Assembly: GCA_004298675.1 (NCBI GenBank)
Contig: SCRI01000002.1
Location: forward strand, 33,396-97,395
From: a bacterium
GTDB taxonomy: Bacteria; Vulcanimicrobiota; Vulcanimicrobiia; Vulcanimicrobiales; SCRA01
Reading direction: 5' to 3'
Length of the DNA: 64,000 nt
A program made the translations under genes and the position numbers. Below the pieces are notes generated by a model. That model ran no database searches and had not been told where the DNA came from. It worked only from the letters and a program-made list of their open reading frames with translations. Shown in pieces: positions 16,951 to 26,256 of the stretch. Within the stretch, counting starts at the first letter, position 1; each line of letters starts with the position of its first letter.

Positions 16951-18134
16951 CTACGCGCGGCCTCATGGCGGCGGAAGAGCCGCGCCGCGATGGCCATGCG
17001 GTGAACCTCGGAGGGGCCGTCGTAGATGCGGAACGGACGCGATTCGCGCAGAAACAGGCCCAGCGGGACGTCGTCAGAAACGCCCAGCGAGCCACAGACC
17101 TGCAAGGCGCGATCGACGGCGCGGAAGACGGCCTCGGCCACGAACGTCTTGGCCATCGACGATTCGTGGCGCGCGTGCTCGCCGCGATCGAGCATCCACG
17201 CCGTGTGCCAGATCATCAAGCGCGCCGCATGCAGCTCGATCTCACTGTCGGCAAGCTGAAAAGCCACGCCTTGGTGCTCGCTCAAGTGCTTGCCGAACGC
17301 GGTGCGCTGCGAGGTGCGCTGGATCGCAATCTCCTGTGCGCGTGTGGCGACGCCCAGCCAGCGCATGCAGTGCGTCAGTCGCGCCGGTGCCAGCCGCACC
17401 TGGGCGTAGCGGAAACCCTCGTCCACCTCTCCGAGCACGGCGTCGTCGGTTACTTCGCAGCGTTCGAAGGCCACTTGGCAGTGGCCGCCGGGCGTGACGT
17501 GATCGAGCGTGCCGATGCGCCGGCGCACGCGCATGCCGGGATTGTCCGCGTCGACCAGGAACATCGTCGCGCCGCGCCGCCCGCTGGGATCCTCCGACGT
17601 GCGCGCCATGCAGATTGCGAACGACGCGCCCTCGGCACCGGTGATGAACCACTTCTCACCGTCGATGACCCAACCGCCGGAGGTCTTGCGCGCCCGCGTG
17701 CGCAGCATCGCAGGGTCGCTCCCGGCCCCCGGAGAGGGTTCGGTCATCGCGAAGCACGAGCGCACCTCGCCGGCTGCGAGCGGCCGCAGATAACGCTCGA
17801 TCTGCTCGGCTGAAGCCACCTCGTGCAGCAGGTGCATATTGCCCTCATCCGGCGCGGCGCCGTTGAGCGCAAGCGGACCGAGCAGGCTGCGCCCCGCGGC
17901 CTCGAAGACCACGGCCACCGAACGCCAGTCCAGTCCCAAGCCCCCTACGTCGCGCGGCAGCTGCGGACCGTAGATGTTCTCAGCACGCGCTTTGGCACGC
18001 AAGCTTGCTATGGTTTGCGGATCCGGCGGCTCGCCGCGCAGCCGCGCCTCCAGCGGTATCGCTTCACGGTCCACAAAGGCGCGCACGCGATCGCGCAGGG
18101 CGACGAGGTCACCGGGAAGTTCGAAGTCGATCAC
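16947..18134 (-). CDS. acyl-CoA dehydrogenase family protein, ACAD10/11-LvaC-like
   Basis: The 395-residue flavoprotein has the ACAD layout: helical N-domain, the FAD motif CFAMTEPSPGAGSDPAM, GWVIDGEKWFITGA, and a C-terminal helical domain with RTAFGKHLSEHQGVAFQLAD. The segment that carries the catalytic Glu in straight-chain dehydrogenases reads RIYDGPSEVHRMAIA, with Asp before Gly-Pro as in the ACAD10/11 type. That type acts with a kinase on hydroxyacyl-CoAs rather than in plain beta-oxidation. It is the first gene of the minus-strand cassette; its upstream 84 bp are shared with the divergent tricorn gene. Confidence 0.88.
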   Translation of the reverse strand: MIDFELPGDLVALRDRVRAFVDREAIPLEARLRGEPPDPQTIASLRAKARAENIYGPQLPRDVGGLGLDWRSVAVVFEAAGRSLLGPLALNGAAPDEGNMHLLHEVASAEQIERYLRPLAAGEVRSCFAMTEPSPGAGSDPAMLRTRARKTSGGWVIDGEKWFITGAEGASFAICMARTSEDPSGRRGATMFLVDADNPGMRVRRRIGTLDHVTPGGHCQVAFERCEVTDDAVLGEVDEGFRYAQVRLAPARLTHCMRWLGVATRAQEIAIQRTSQRTAFGKHLSEHQGVAFQLADSEIELHAARLMIWHTAWMLDRGEHARHESSMAKTFVAEAVFRAVDRALQVCGSLGVSDDVPLGLFLRESRPFRIYDGPSEVHRMAIAARLFRRHEAARR

Positions 18135-18218
18135 GAGCCGGACGTTTCCACCTGGCTAGCGCCCGCGCCTCGTCCGGCGGCGCGGGGACCAGCGGCGCGC
18201 TGGCAGAATGCGGCGGGC

Positions 18219-21200
18219 ATGGAGCATCCCGGTTACCTTCGCTACCCCACCATTCACGCCGAGCGCATCGTCTTCGCCTCCGAGGAGGACCTCTGGTCCG
18301 TCGATGCCGGCGGCGGCGTCGCGCGGCGGCTCACCGCCGCGCACGGCGAGTGCAGCTACCCGCGCATCTCGCCCGACGGCACCACGATCGCCTTCGTGGG
18401 GCGCGACGAGGGCTCGCCCGAAGTCTACGTCATGCCGGCGGGGGGCGGACCGGCGCGGCGCCTCACGTATCTGGGTGGGCGCATGTGCATCGTCTCCGGC
18501 TGGCGCCCCGACGGCGGCGCCGTGCTCTTCGCTTCGGATCACGGCACGCCGTTCATCAAGCACTCCGTTGCGTACGCGGTCGCGCCCACGGGGGGACACC
18601 CCGAGCCGCTGCCCTACGGAGCCGCGGTGACGCTGGCGCTCTCGCCGCGCGGCGGCGTGCTGATCGGCCGCAACAACGCCGATCCCGCACCGTGGAAGCG
18701 CTATCGCGGCGGCACCGCCGGCGTGATCTGGATCGATGCCGGCGGCAGCGGCGTCTTTCGCCAGCTGGTGCGCCTCAACGGCAACCTCTCTTCGCCGATG
18801 TGGCTGGGCGGCCGCGCCTACTTCCTCTCCGATCACGAGGGTGTCGGCAACATCTACTCCGTCGAACCAGATGGCGGTGATCTGCGCCGGCACACGGACT
18901 GCGAGGAGTATTACGCGCGCTTCCCCTCCACGGACGGCGAGCGCATCGTCTACTCGTGCGGTGCCGACGTCTACCTGTACGATCCGCGCACCGATCGCAG
19001 CACGCACGTCCAGATCGAGACGCCGTCGACGGCGCCTCAGACCGCGCGCCGCTTCGTCGCGGGAGCGCCGCTCCTGGAAGACTACGCGCCGCACCCCGAA
19101 GGCCACTCGCTGGCGCTGATCGCGCGCGGACAGCCGTACACCATGGCGTTCTGGGAGCAGGGCGTGCTCCACCACGGTCACGGCAGCGCCGTGCGCTATC
19201 GGCTGGCGGAGTGGCTGAACGACGGCGCACGCATCGTGGTTACCAGCGACGAAGGCGGCCGCGAGCGCTTCGAAGTCCACGCCGCCGACGGGATGACGCC
19301 GCCGCGCGTGGTGGAACCGAGCACCGACCTCGGACGCACCGTGGAGCTGGCCGTCTCGCCCGCGCGCGACATGATCGCCGTCGCCAACCATCGTCAAGAA
19401 GTCTACACCGTCGAGCTCGAGAGCGGCGCGGCGCGGCGCCTGGACCACAGCCCTGGCGCGCGCGCGGCGGATCTCGCGTTCTCTCCCGACGGCCGCTGGC
19501 TGGCCTATGTCTGGGCACCACAGCACGATCTCTCGATCATCCGTGTGGCGGAGGTGGCCACCGGCGCGCTGCACGATCTCACGACGCCGCTGCGCAACGA
19601 CGAAGCGCCGGCCTGGGATCCCGAGGGCAAGTATCTCTACTTCCTCTCTACGCGCGAGTTCAATCCCGTCTACGACGCGCTGCAATTCGATCTCGGATTC
19701 CCGCTGGGCATGCGTCCGTTCGCCATCACGCTGCGCGCGCAGACACCCAACCCGTTCGTTCCGCGCCCCCGTCCGGTGGTCCATCGTGACGAGCACGACG
19801 ACCGCCCCGACGACGGCGAGCCGGTACCGGTCGAGATCGATTTCGAAGGCATCGCGGGGCGACTGCTGGCCTTCCCCGTGGACGAAGGACGTTACGAGCA
19901 GATCGCCGCCGTCAAAGGGCGCGCGCTCTTCACGCAGGTGCCGTTGCGCGGCGCACTCGAGAACGGGAGCTGGGCCGATCACGACGTCGACGCCGAGGCC
20001 ACGCTGATGGCTTACGATTTTGAAGAGCAGCGCGCGGCGGCGCTGGCCAAAGAAGTGACCGACTTCCGGGTGGCGGCGGACCATCAAACGGTGATCTACC
20101 GCTCCGCAGAGCGCCTGCGTGCCATCGACGGCACGGAGAAGCTGCCGGAGAACGGCGATCAGGAGGAGCCTGAGGACGAGATCGGCCGCAAGAGCGGCTG
20201 GATCGATCTCGAGCGGCTACAAGTGAACGTCGAGCCGCGCTGCGAGTGGGCGCAGATGTACGACGAGGCCTGGCGCCTGCAGCGCCAGCAGTTCTGGGAC
20301 GAGCGCATGAGCGCCGTCGATTGGGACGTCGTGCGCGCGCGATACGCGCGGCTGTTGCCGCGCATCCGCACGCGCAGCGAGCTCTCCGACCTGATCTGGG
20401 AGATGCAGGGAGAGTTGGGCACATCGCATGCCTACGAAGGCGGCGGCGACGTTCGCAAGCCGCCGCAGTACGCGCTGGGCTTCCTCGGCGCCGATCTGCG
20501 CTACGACGGAGCCAGCGGCGGCTACCGCGTGGAGCACGTCATCCGGGGCGATTCGTGGGCCCGCGACTGGGACTCACCGCTGGCCGAGCCCGGCGTGCAA
20601 GTGCGCGAGGGGGAGACGATCGTCGCCGTGGGCGGCGCCGCACTCTCACGCGAGCATCCGCCGGCGGAGTTTCTCGTCAACCTCGGCGGCGCGGCGGTGG
20701 CGCTGCGCGTGCGCGGCGTAGACGGTTCGGAGCGCCAGGTGGTGGTGCGCACACTCAAAGACGAGCGCCCGCTGCGCTATCGCGCCTGGGTGGAGGCCAA
20801 TCGCGCGCGCGTCCACGCGGCCACGGACGGACGCATCGGCTACCTGCACATCCCGGATATGGGCCCGTGGGGCTTTGCCGAGTTTCACCGCGGTTATCTC
20901 GCCGAAGTCGGCGGACGCGACGGCTTGATCGTGGATGCGCGCTTCAACCGCGGCGGACACGTCTCACCGCTGCTGCTGGAGAAGCTCGCACGCAAGCGCG
21001 TCGGCTACGACGTCTCACGCTGGGGGCCGGCACAGGCCTATCCACCCGAATCGGTCGCCGGCCCCATCGTCGGGTTGACCAACGAGTTCGCGGGCTCCGA
21101 CGGTGACATCTTCAGCCACGTCTTCAAGCTCTACGGACTCGGCCCGCTGGTCGGCAAACGCACCTGGGGCGGAGTCGTCGGCATCTGGCCGCGCCACGCG

Positions 21201-21494
21201 CTGGTGGACGGGACGGTGACCACGCAGCCCGAGTTCTCGTTCTGGTTCAACGACGTCCACTGGAGCGTGGAGAACTACGGTACCGATCCGGACGTCGAGG
21301 TCGAGATCGCGCCGCAGGACTACGCCGCCGGCCGCGACCCGCAATTGGAGAAGGCCGTTGCGTTAGCGCTCGACGCACTGGCGCAGGCCCCCGTCACGCT
21401 GCCGCCGTTCGACGAGCGTCCGCGCTTGGGTCTGCCCAAACTTCCGCCACGGGCTGTACTGCATGCGCCGGTGGGATTTCAAACCACGGAATAA
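18219..21494 (+). CDS. tri: tricorn protease homologue, S41 family
   Basis: The 1091-residue protein follows the tricorn plan: two WD/Kelch-like beta-propellers (about residues 1-640, with repeats such as ISPDGTTIAFVGRDEG and FSPDGRWLAYVW), a helical C1 domain, a PDZ domain (about 740-850) and an S41 core. Candidate catalytic residues are Ser735-His736 (GTSHAYEGG), Ser959-Asp960 (NEFAGSDGDIFS) and Glu1018 (SVENYG). Tricorn degrades peptides released by the proteasome or other proteases. No signal peptide is visible, so it is cytosolic. I chose ATG 18219; the frame stays open to 17823, but only across the divergent acyl-CoA dehydrogenase gene. Confidence 0.92.
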   Translation: MEHPGYLRYPTIHAERIVFASEEDLWSVDAGGGVARRLTAAHGECSYPRISPDGTTIAFVGRDEGSPEVYVMPAGGGPARRLTYLGGRMCIVSGWRPDGGAVLFASDHGTPFIKHSVAYAVAPTGGHPEPLPYGAAVTLALSPRGGVLIGRNNADPAPWKRYRGGTAGVIWIDAGGSGVFRQLVRLNGNLSSPMWLGGRAYFLSDHEGVGNIYSVEPDGGDLRRHTDCEEYYARFPSTDGERIVYSCGADVYLYDPRTDRSTHVQIETPSTAPQTARRFVAGAPLLEDYAPHPEGHSLALIARGQPYTMAFWEQGVLHHGHGSAVRYRLAEWLNDGARIVVTSDEGGRERFEVHAADGMTPPRVVEPSTDLGRTVELAVSPARDMIAVANHRQEVYTVELESGAARRLDHSPGARAADLAFSPDGRWLAYVWAPQHDLSIIRVAEVATGALHDLTTPLRNDEAPAWDPEGKYLYFLSTREFNPVYDALQFDLGFPLGMRPFAITLRAQTPNPFVPRPRPVVHRDEHDDRPDDGEPVPVEIDFEGIAGRLLAFPVDEGRYEQIAAVKGRALFTQVPLRGALENGSWADHDVDAEATLMAYDFEEQRAAALAKEVTDFRVAADHQTVIYRSAERLRAIDGTEKLPENGDQEEPEDEIGRKSGWIDLERLQVNVEPRCEWAQMYDEAWRLQRQQFWDERMSAVDWDVVRARYARLLPRIRTRSELSDLIWEMQGELGTSHAYEGGGDVRKPPQYALGFLGADLRYDGASGGYRVEHVIRGDSWARDWDSPLAEPGVQVREGETIVAVGGAALSREHPPAEFLVNLGGAAVALRVRGVDGSERQVVVRTLKDERPLRYRAWVEANRARVHAATDGRIGYLHIPDMGPWGFAEFHRGYLAEVGGRDGLIVDARFNRGGHVSPLLLEKLARKRVGYDVSRWGPAQAYPPESVAGPIVGLTNEFAGSDGDIFSHVFKLYGLGPLVGKRTWGGVVGIWPRHALVDGTVTTQPEFSFWFNDVHWSVENYGTDPDVEVEIAPQDYAAGRDPQLEKAVALALDALAQAPVTLPPFDERPRLGLPKLPPRAVLHAPVGFQTTE

Positions 21495-21615
21495 AGATTG
21501 CTCTTCGCGAGAGTAACGTGGCAGGAATGGCCTTCGTTGACGGGGTGATACGAGCCTAGCGAGACTGTGCTCGTGGCACGGTTCGGTTTTCCGAATCCTA
21601 CGGAGGGGTCTGAAT

Positions 21616-22887
21616 ATGTCCGGACATCCCATCTCTCGCGAAACATTCATCAAGGGCGCGGCCGTCGGTGCGGCTGCGGTATCCGCGGGCTTTCCCGCCT
21701 TCATTCCCAGCCGCGGCGAAGCGGCCGACGTCATCAAGATCGGTAACACCGAAGAGAACACCGGCGTCTACTCCGCGCTGGCGCGCAACCAAACGCGCGG
21801 TATGGCGATGGTGCTCGAGAAGTGGAACAAGAAGGGCGGCGTCCTCGGGCGTAAGGTCGAGATGGTCATCGAAGACAACGCCAACGATCCTGGCGTGGCC
21901 GTCCAAAAGGCCCGCAAGCTCGTCAACCAAGACAAGGTTGCCGCGCTGATCGGTACGGTCTCGAGCGCGGTAGCGCTCTCCACCAGCGGCGCCGCCAACA
22001 CGCTGAACACGCTGTTCATCGACACGGGCGGCCACGCCGATCCCATCACCGGCAAAAACTGCCACTGGAACACGTTCCAAGTTTGCCACACCACGTGGGC
22101 GCTCAGCCACGCGTCCGGCTACGGCATCGCCAAGAAGTTCGGCAAGAAGTGGTACATGATCACGCCGGACTATGCCTTTGGCCATTCGCTGGCCGAAGGC
22201 TATACCGACGTGATCAAGCACGTCGGCGGCCAGATCCTGGAGAACGATCTGGCGCCACTGGGCACCAGCGACTTCAGCCCGTATCTCACCAAAGTGCTGG
22301 CGGCCAAGCCCGACGTCTTCATCGTCAACGGTCTCAGCGGCGACGACTACGTCAACTGCATGAAACAGGCCAGCTCTTTCGGCCTACTCAAGAGGATCCC
22401 GGCAGCCGGACCCTATGCCGAGCTCGAGACGGTTTGGGCCCTCCCTTCCGTCGCACGCGTTGGCTATTGGGGCACGGAGTGGTACTACAAAGGCGACAAC
22501 GTTCTCGGCTCCGCGAACACCGAGGCCAAAGCCTTCGCAACCGAATACCGCAAGCGTTACAACGAGCCGCCGACGCCGCGCAGCGCCTTCGGCTACGTAA
22601 CGATGGACCGCTTGCTGTGGGCGATCAGCACGACCAAGTCGACCGACGCGACCAAACTGGCGCGTGCACTTGAGGGTAGCGAGTTCCAGTCGATCTGGGG
22701 CAGCAAGGCTGCCTTCCGCAAACAGGATCACGCGCTGATCTGGCCGATGTGGGTCGGCACGCTGCGCCCCAACGGCTCGCCCTCGGACAAGTACGATGTC
22801 TTCGACGTCGAGGACGAGGAGCCGGGGGACAAGATCTTCATCACGCCCGAGGAGGCAACCAAGGCCTGCAACCTCGGCTATCCGTAG
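21616..22887 (+). CDS. branched-chain-type ABC transporter substrate-binding protein, copy 1
   Basis: A 423-residue periplasmic binding protein of the Leu/Ile/Val (HAAT) class. It starts with a Tat-like signal (ISRETFIKGAAVGAAA; the second Arg of the twin motif is Glu) and continues ADVIKIGNTEENTGVYSALA. The core VNQDKVAALIGTVSSAVALS and WYMITPDYAFGHSLAEGY are near copies of those in the second binding protein at 27206-28477. It has its own promoter region of 121 bp with GGAGGGG before the ATG, and lies convergent to the livF-hydrolase end of the transporter operon. It probably feeds the same permease with a different ligand. Confidence 0.9.
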   Translation: MSGHPISRETFIKGAAVGAAAVSAGFPAFIPSRGEAADVIKIGNTEENTGVYSALARNQTRGMAMVLEKWNKKGGVLGRKVEMVIEDNANDPGVAVQKARKLVNQDKVAALIGTVSSAVALSTSGAANTLNTLFIDTGGHADPITGKNCHWNTFQVCHTTWALSHASGYGIAKKFGKKWYMITPDYAFGHSLAEGYTDVIKHVGGQILENDLAPLGTSDFSPYLTKVLAAKPDVFIVNGLSGDDYVNCMKQASSFGLLKRIPAAGPYAELETVWALPSVARVGYWGTEWYYKGDNVLGSANTEAKAFATEYRKRYNEPPTPRSAFGYVTMDRLLWAISTTKSTDATKLARALEGSEFQSIWGSKAAFRKQDHALIWPMWVGTLRPNGSPSDKYDVFDVEDEEPGDKIFITPEEATKACNLGYP

Positions 22888-22908
22888 ACGCGGCTCGCAT
22901 CAAGGCAA

Positions 22909-22937
22909 CGGGAGGAGGGGCGCTGCCCCTCCTCCCG
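22909..22937. terminator. 12-bp perfect hairpin between convergent genes
   Basis: The stem CGGGAGGAGGGG pairs perfectly with CCCCTCCTCCCG around a CGCTG loop. It lies 21 bases after the binding-protein stop and before the convergent dienelactone hydrolase stop. There is no strong T-tract on either side, so it may act as a bidirectional terminator or as a 3'-end stabiliser. Confidence 0.7.
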
Positions 22938-22959
22938 CGCTTTCTGCGCGACCGCGCGT

Positions 22960-23691
22960 TCAGCGCGACAACGTACGCTTGAAGAAGGCCTGCACCAGCG
23001 GCCACACGTTACGTGCGGCGGGAGTCGAAGCGCCGTTCGCGCCGCGCCGGAAGAAGGCGTGGCCCTCCTGCGGGTAGACGCGCAACTCGAACTCTTTGTG
23101 GCTCGTGCTCAGCGCGGCGCGGATCCGCTCCACCGACTCCATGGGGATCGAATGGTCCCTGCCTCCGAAGGCGAGCAGGAGCGGCGCGTGCACGCGCGCC
23201 ACGTCGTCCAGCAGCTCCGGCTCTCCGCCGGGTAGCGGGCGCGCGATCGCGCCCCCGTAGAACGAGCAGGCGGCATCGATCTCCGGCAGTGTCGCCGAGT
23301 AGAACGCCACCGTTCCACCCATGCAGAAGCCCCACGTACCGACGCGGCCGTTGCAGAACGGTTGACCGCGCGCCCAGCCTGCGGCGGCACACAAATCCTC
23401 CGCCAGCGTCGCACGCGTGAGTTTGCGCGCTGCCGCCATGCCCTTGTGCACGCCTTGCTGATCGTACGGAAGATCCAGATCGGGATCGCTCCGATGATAG
23501 TAGTTCGGCGCGATGCCGACGTAACCGATCGAGGCCACCAGATCGGCAACGCGCCGCATCTCCGCATTGACTCCGAAGATCTCCTGAAGCACCAGGATGA
23601 CGGGGCGCGCCTGCGCCCCGCGCGGGCAGGCCAGGTACGCGGGCATCGCGCCTTCTCCGACCCCGATCTGCACGGGGCCGGAATCCGTCAC
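22960..23691 (-). CDS. dienelactone hydrolase family protein
   Basis: The 243-residue alpha/beta hydrolase has a cysteine nucleophile in VGTWGFCMGGTVAFYSA, the Asp in LAFGGRDHSIP and the His in PQEGHAFFRR, the Cys-Asp-His triad of dienelactone hydrolases. The type enzyme opens dienelactone to maleylacetate in chloroaromatic degradation, but many members hydrolyse other esters or lactones. The GTG start at 23691 shares one base with the livF stop (TAGTG), so it is the last gene of the transporter operon and may process an imported compound. Confidence 0.9.
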   Translation of the reverse strand: MTDSGPVQIGVGEGAMPAYLACPRGAQARPVILVLQEIFGVNAEMRRVADLVASIGYVGIAPNYYHRSDPDLDLPYDQQGVHKGMAAARKLTRATLAEDLCAAAGWARGQPFCNGRVGTWGFCMGGTVAFYSATLPEIDAACSFYGGAIARPLPGGEPELLDDVARVHAPLLLAFGGRDHSIPMESVERIRAALSTSHKEFELRVYPQEGHAFFRRGANGASTPAARNVWPLVQAFFKRTLSR

Positions 23692-24410
23692 TACGAGGCC
23701 GCCTCTTGCAGGCCCATCAAGGTGCGGATCATGGCGCGGTCGCGCTCCAACTCCGAGGCCACGCCCGAGTAGACGATGCGCCCTTCGTCCATCACGTAGG
23801 CTCGATCGGCCACCTTGAGCGCCAGCAGCGCGTTCTGCTCGACCAGCAGGATCGAGGTGCCGGCGGCCTTCATCTCCTCCAGGATCTTGTAGACTTCCTC
23901 GACGATCAACGGAGCGAGGCCCTGCGAAGGCTCGTCCACCAGCATCATGGTCGGATTGGCCACGAGCGCTCGCGCGATCGCCAGCATCTCCTGCTCGCCG
24001 CCGGAGAGGCGGCCGGACTTACGCGCGCGCAACTCCTGGAGCTTGGGCAAGCGCTGGAAGACGCGGTCGATGGTCCAGGCCCCCTTACGGCCCGTCTCGG
24101 CAATCTGGAGATTCTCCAGCACCGTCAGCTCCTTGAACATGCGCCGCCCCTCCGGGACGTAGCCCACGCCCAAGCGCGAGACGCGGTAACTGGGCCAGCC
24201 CGAAATATCCCGACCGCTGAACTTCACCGTTCCAGCGCGGGGACGCGTCAGCCCCAAGATGCTGCGCATCGTGGTAGTCTTGCCGGCGCCGTTGAGTCCC
24301 AGCAGCGCTACCAGCTCCCCTTTGCCCACCGTGAGCGAGACGTCGTGGAGGATGTGGCTCTTGCCGTAAAACGTGTTGAGATTGTCGACTGCGAGAAAAG
24401 ACTCAGACAC
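23691..24410 (-). CDS. livF: branched-chain-type ABC transporter ATP-binding protein LivF
   Basis: A 239-residue cytosolic ATPase. Walker A is LLGLNGAGKTTTMRSI, the ABC signature RLSGGEQEMLAIARAL, and Walker B MMLVDEPSQGLAPLI; the GYVPEGRRMFKELTVLENL stretch is typical of LivF. With LivG it drives import through LivHM. The start is GTG 24410, eight bases inside livG and preceded by GAGGTG; an upstream open frame to 24500 lies within livG. Confidence 0.94.
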   Translation of the reverse strand: MSESFLAVDNLNTFYGKSHILHDVSLTVGKGELVALLGLNGAGKTTTMRSILGLTRPRAGTVKFSGRDISGWPSYRVSRLGVGYVPEGRRMFKELTVLENLQIAETGRKGAWTIDRVFQRLPKLQELRARKSGRLSGGEQEMLAIARALVANPTMMLVDEPSQGLAPLIVEEVYKILEEMKAAGTSILLVEQNALLALKVADRAYVMDEGRIVYSGVASELERDRAMIRTLMGLQEAAS

Positions 24411-25173
24411 GGTTGAGCACCTCTTGACCGAGATAGGCTTCGCGGACGGCTTGGCTGTTGGAGATCTCGCTGGGCGTGCCTTGCGCCAACATGGCGCCAC
24501 GGTCGAGCACGGTGATGTGATCGGCCAGCGAGAGCACCACGCGCATGTTGTGCTCCACGAAGAGCACGGTCAGCCCCAAGCGATCGTGAAGATCGCGAAT
24601 GACCCGCATGATGCGCTCGGTTTCGGCCTCGGCCAGCCCTGCCATCGGCTCGTCGAGCAGCACGATCGTGGGATCGACCGAGAGGCTCATCGCGATCTCA
24701 CAAAGGCGCTGGCTGCCGTGCGAGAGCTCGGCCACCGGGCGATCCTTCAAATGCGCGAGATTGACGAAGCCGAGCAGCTCGTCGATCTTGGCGTCGATCT
24801 CCTTCTTACGCGACGCCGACGGCAGCCGCAGCTTGAACGCGATCTTCTGCTGGCTCTGCACGCCGATCAAGAGATTCTCGTAGACGGTGAGCTCGGGGAA
24901 GATGCTGGGCGTCTGAAACGTGCGGCTCATGCCCAACTGCACGCGTTGCCAATTGGGCATGGTGGTGATGTCCCGGCCCTGATACAGCACCTGCCCGCCA
25001 TCGGGATAGTAGAAGCCCGACAGCGCATTGAAGAACGTCGTCTTCCCGGCGCCGTTGGGTCCGATCACCGCGTAGATCGAGCCATGCTCGATCTTGACGG
25101 AGACGTCGTTGACGGCGAGGACACCGCCGAAGTTCTTCGAGACGTTCTTCGCCTCGAGAAGCGTCTGCGCCAT
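24403..25173 (-). CDS. livG: branched-chain-type ABC transporter ATP-binding protein LivG
   Basis: A 256-residue ATPase with Walker A VIGPNGAGKTTFFNAL, signature ELSHGSQRLCEIAMSL and Walker B IVLLDEPMAGLAEAE. The signature motif reads SHGSQ instead of the LSGGQ consensus, which is common in LivG-type subunits. GMSRTFQTPSIFPELTVYEN also fits LivG. It directly abuts livM (stop at 25174, start at 25173). Confidence 0.94.
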   Translation of the reverse strand: MAQTLLEAKNVSKNFGGVLAVNDVSVKIEHGSIYAVIGPNGAGKTTFFNALSGFYYPDGGQVLYQGRDITTMPNWQRVQLGMSRTFQTPSIFPELTVYENLLIGVQSQQKIAFKLRLPSASRKKEIDAKIDELLGFVNLAHLKDRPVAELSHGSQRLCEIAMSLSVDPTIVLLDEPMAGLAEAETERIMRVIRDLHDRLGLTVLFVEHNMRVVLSLADHITVLDRGAMLAQGTPSEISNSQAVREAYLGQEVLNRV

Positions 25174-26256
25174 CTATGACTCCTTCTGTTCGGCAGCGGC
25201 CACCGCCGCGCCGGTGGGGGTACCGGCGGATCCGCCGTGCTCCCAGGTCTTGTGCGCCACCTCTTCCTCGGAGACCGGAGCACCGACGTCACGGCGTGCG
25301 ATCGCATAGAGGAGCGTCCCCAGCAAGCCGCGCGGGAAGGCCAGCACGCAGATCACGAAGAGCGCACCGATGTAGATCTGCCACGTCTGGGTGAGCGTGG
25401 AGACGATGTCCTTACCGATGACGTAGATCAGCGAGCCGACGATTGGACCCCAGATGGTACCGGCGCCGCCGAGAATCATGATCATCACGAAGTCGCCGGA
25501 CTGCTGCCAATCCAGCATCAGCGGTGCGGCGAACATGATCAGCAAACCGTAGAGCGCGCCGGCCAAGCCTGCCATTCCCGCCGAAACCAGCAGCGCGACG
25601 AAGATGAACTTGTTGGAGTCCAGGCCCAGGTAGCGCACGCGCAGCTCGTTCTGCCGGATGGCTTGGAGCGTGCGGCCGAACGGCGAGCGCACGATCAGCC
25701 AAAAGCCGAGCAGCACCGCCGCGAAAACCAGCAGCATCAAGTAGTAGAACGTCGTCTCGTGGAGATCGGTGTGCCAGCCCGGAAACCCGAAGTACGGCCG
25801 CGAGAAGCTCATGCCGTCCTCACCGCCGGTGAACTCGTTGGCCCGATAGGCGATGAAGTAGAACACCTGGCCGAACGCCAGCGTCAGCAGCGCGAAGTAG
25901 ATCCCGCGCCGGCGCAACAGGAACGGGCCCACCAGCAATCCGCCGATGAACGCGATGGCCGTGCCGATGAGGGCGCCTTCGATGAAGTTGACGTTGAGGT
26001 AGTGGATCGAGAGGCCCGCACCATAGGCGCCCAGACCGAAGTAGGCTGCGTTGCCGAAGGACATCAGCCCGGTGTAGCCCAGCAGCAGATTGACGCTCAT
26101 CGCGGCGATGCCGAAGAGCAGCATCTCGCTGAGGATGGAGACATCCAAATGCATCAGCGAGAGCACTGAGTGAGAGCCCATCTTGAGCGGCAGGACCGCT
26201 AGCAGCACGACGGAGATAATCGCTCCGACGTACCCTTGCATCTGTCTGTTTTTCAT
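25174..26256 (-). CDS. livM: branched-chain-type ABC transporter permease LivM
   Basis: A 360-residue inner-membrane permease with eight to nine hydrophobic helices. Family segments include MSVNLLLGYTGLMSFGNAAYFGLGAY in overlapping short blocks, and the cytosolic coupling motif GRTLQAIRQNELRVRYLGLD. A polar, Glu- and Ala-rich tail of about 40 residues follows the last helix. It forms the channel with LivH; the two genes overlap as ATGA. Confidence 0.94.
   Translation of the reverse strand: MKNRQMQGYVGAIISVVLLAVLPLKMGSHSVLSLMHLDVSILSEMLLFGIAAMSVNLLLGYTGLMSFGNAAYFGLGAYGAGLSIHYLNVNFIEGALIGTAIAFIGGLLVGPFLLRRRGIYFALLTLAFGQVFYFIAYRANEFTGGEDGMSFSRPYFGFPGWHTDLHETTFYYLMLLVFAAVLLGFWLIVRSPFGRTLQAIRQNELRVRYLGLDSNKFIFVALLVSAGMAGLAGALYGLLIMFAAPLMLDWQQSGDFVMIMILGGAGTIWGPIVGSLIYVIGKDIVSTLTQTWQIYIGALFVICVLAFPRGLLGTLLYAIARRDVGAPVSEEEVAHKTWEHGGSAGTPTGAAVAAAEQKES

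Noticed and set aside
17823-18218. 132-codon open extension upstream of the tricorn protease start
   Set aside because: It lies entirely antisense to the acyl-CoA dehydrogenase gene and the intergenic region and has no similarity to tricorn N-termini.
18156-20087. 643-codon antisense open frame inside the tricorn gene
   Set aside because: High-GC genomes give long open frames opposite real genes; its composition (Arg, Val, Gly, His rich, no domains) is that of a shadow frame.
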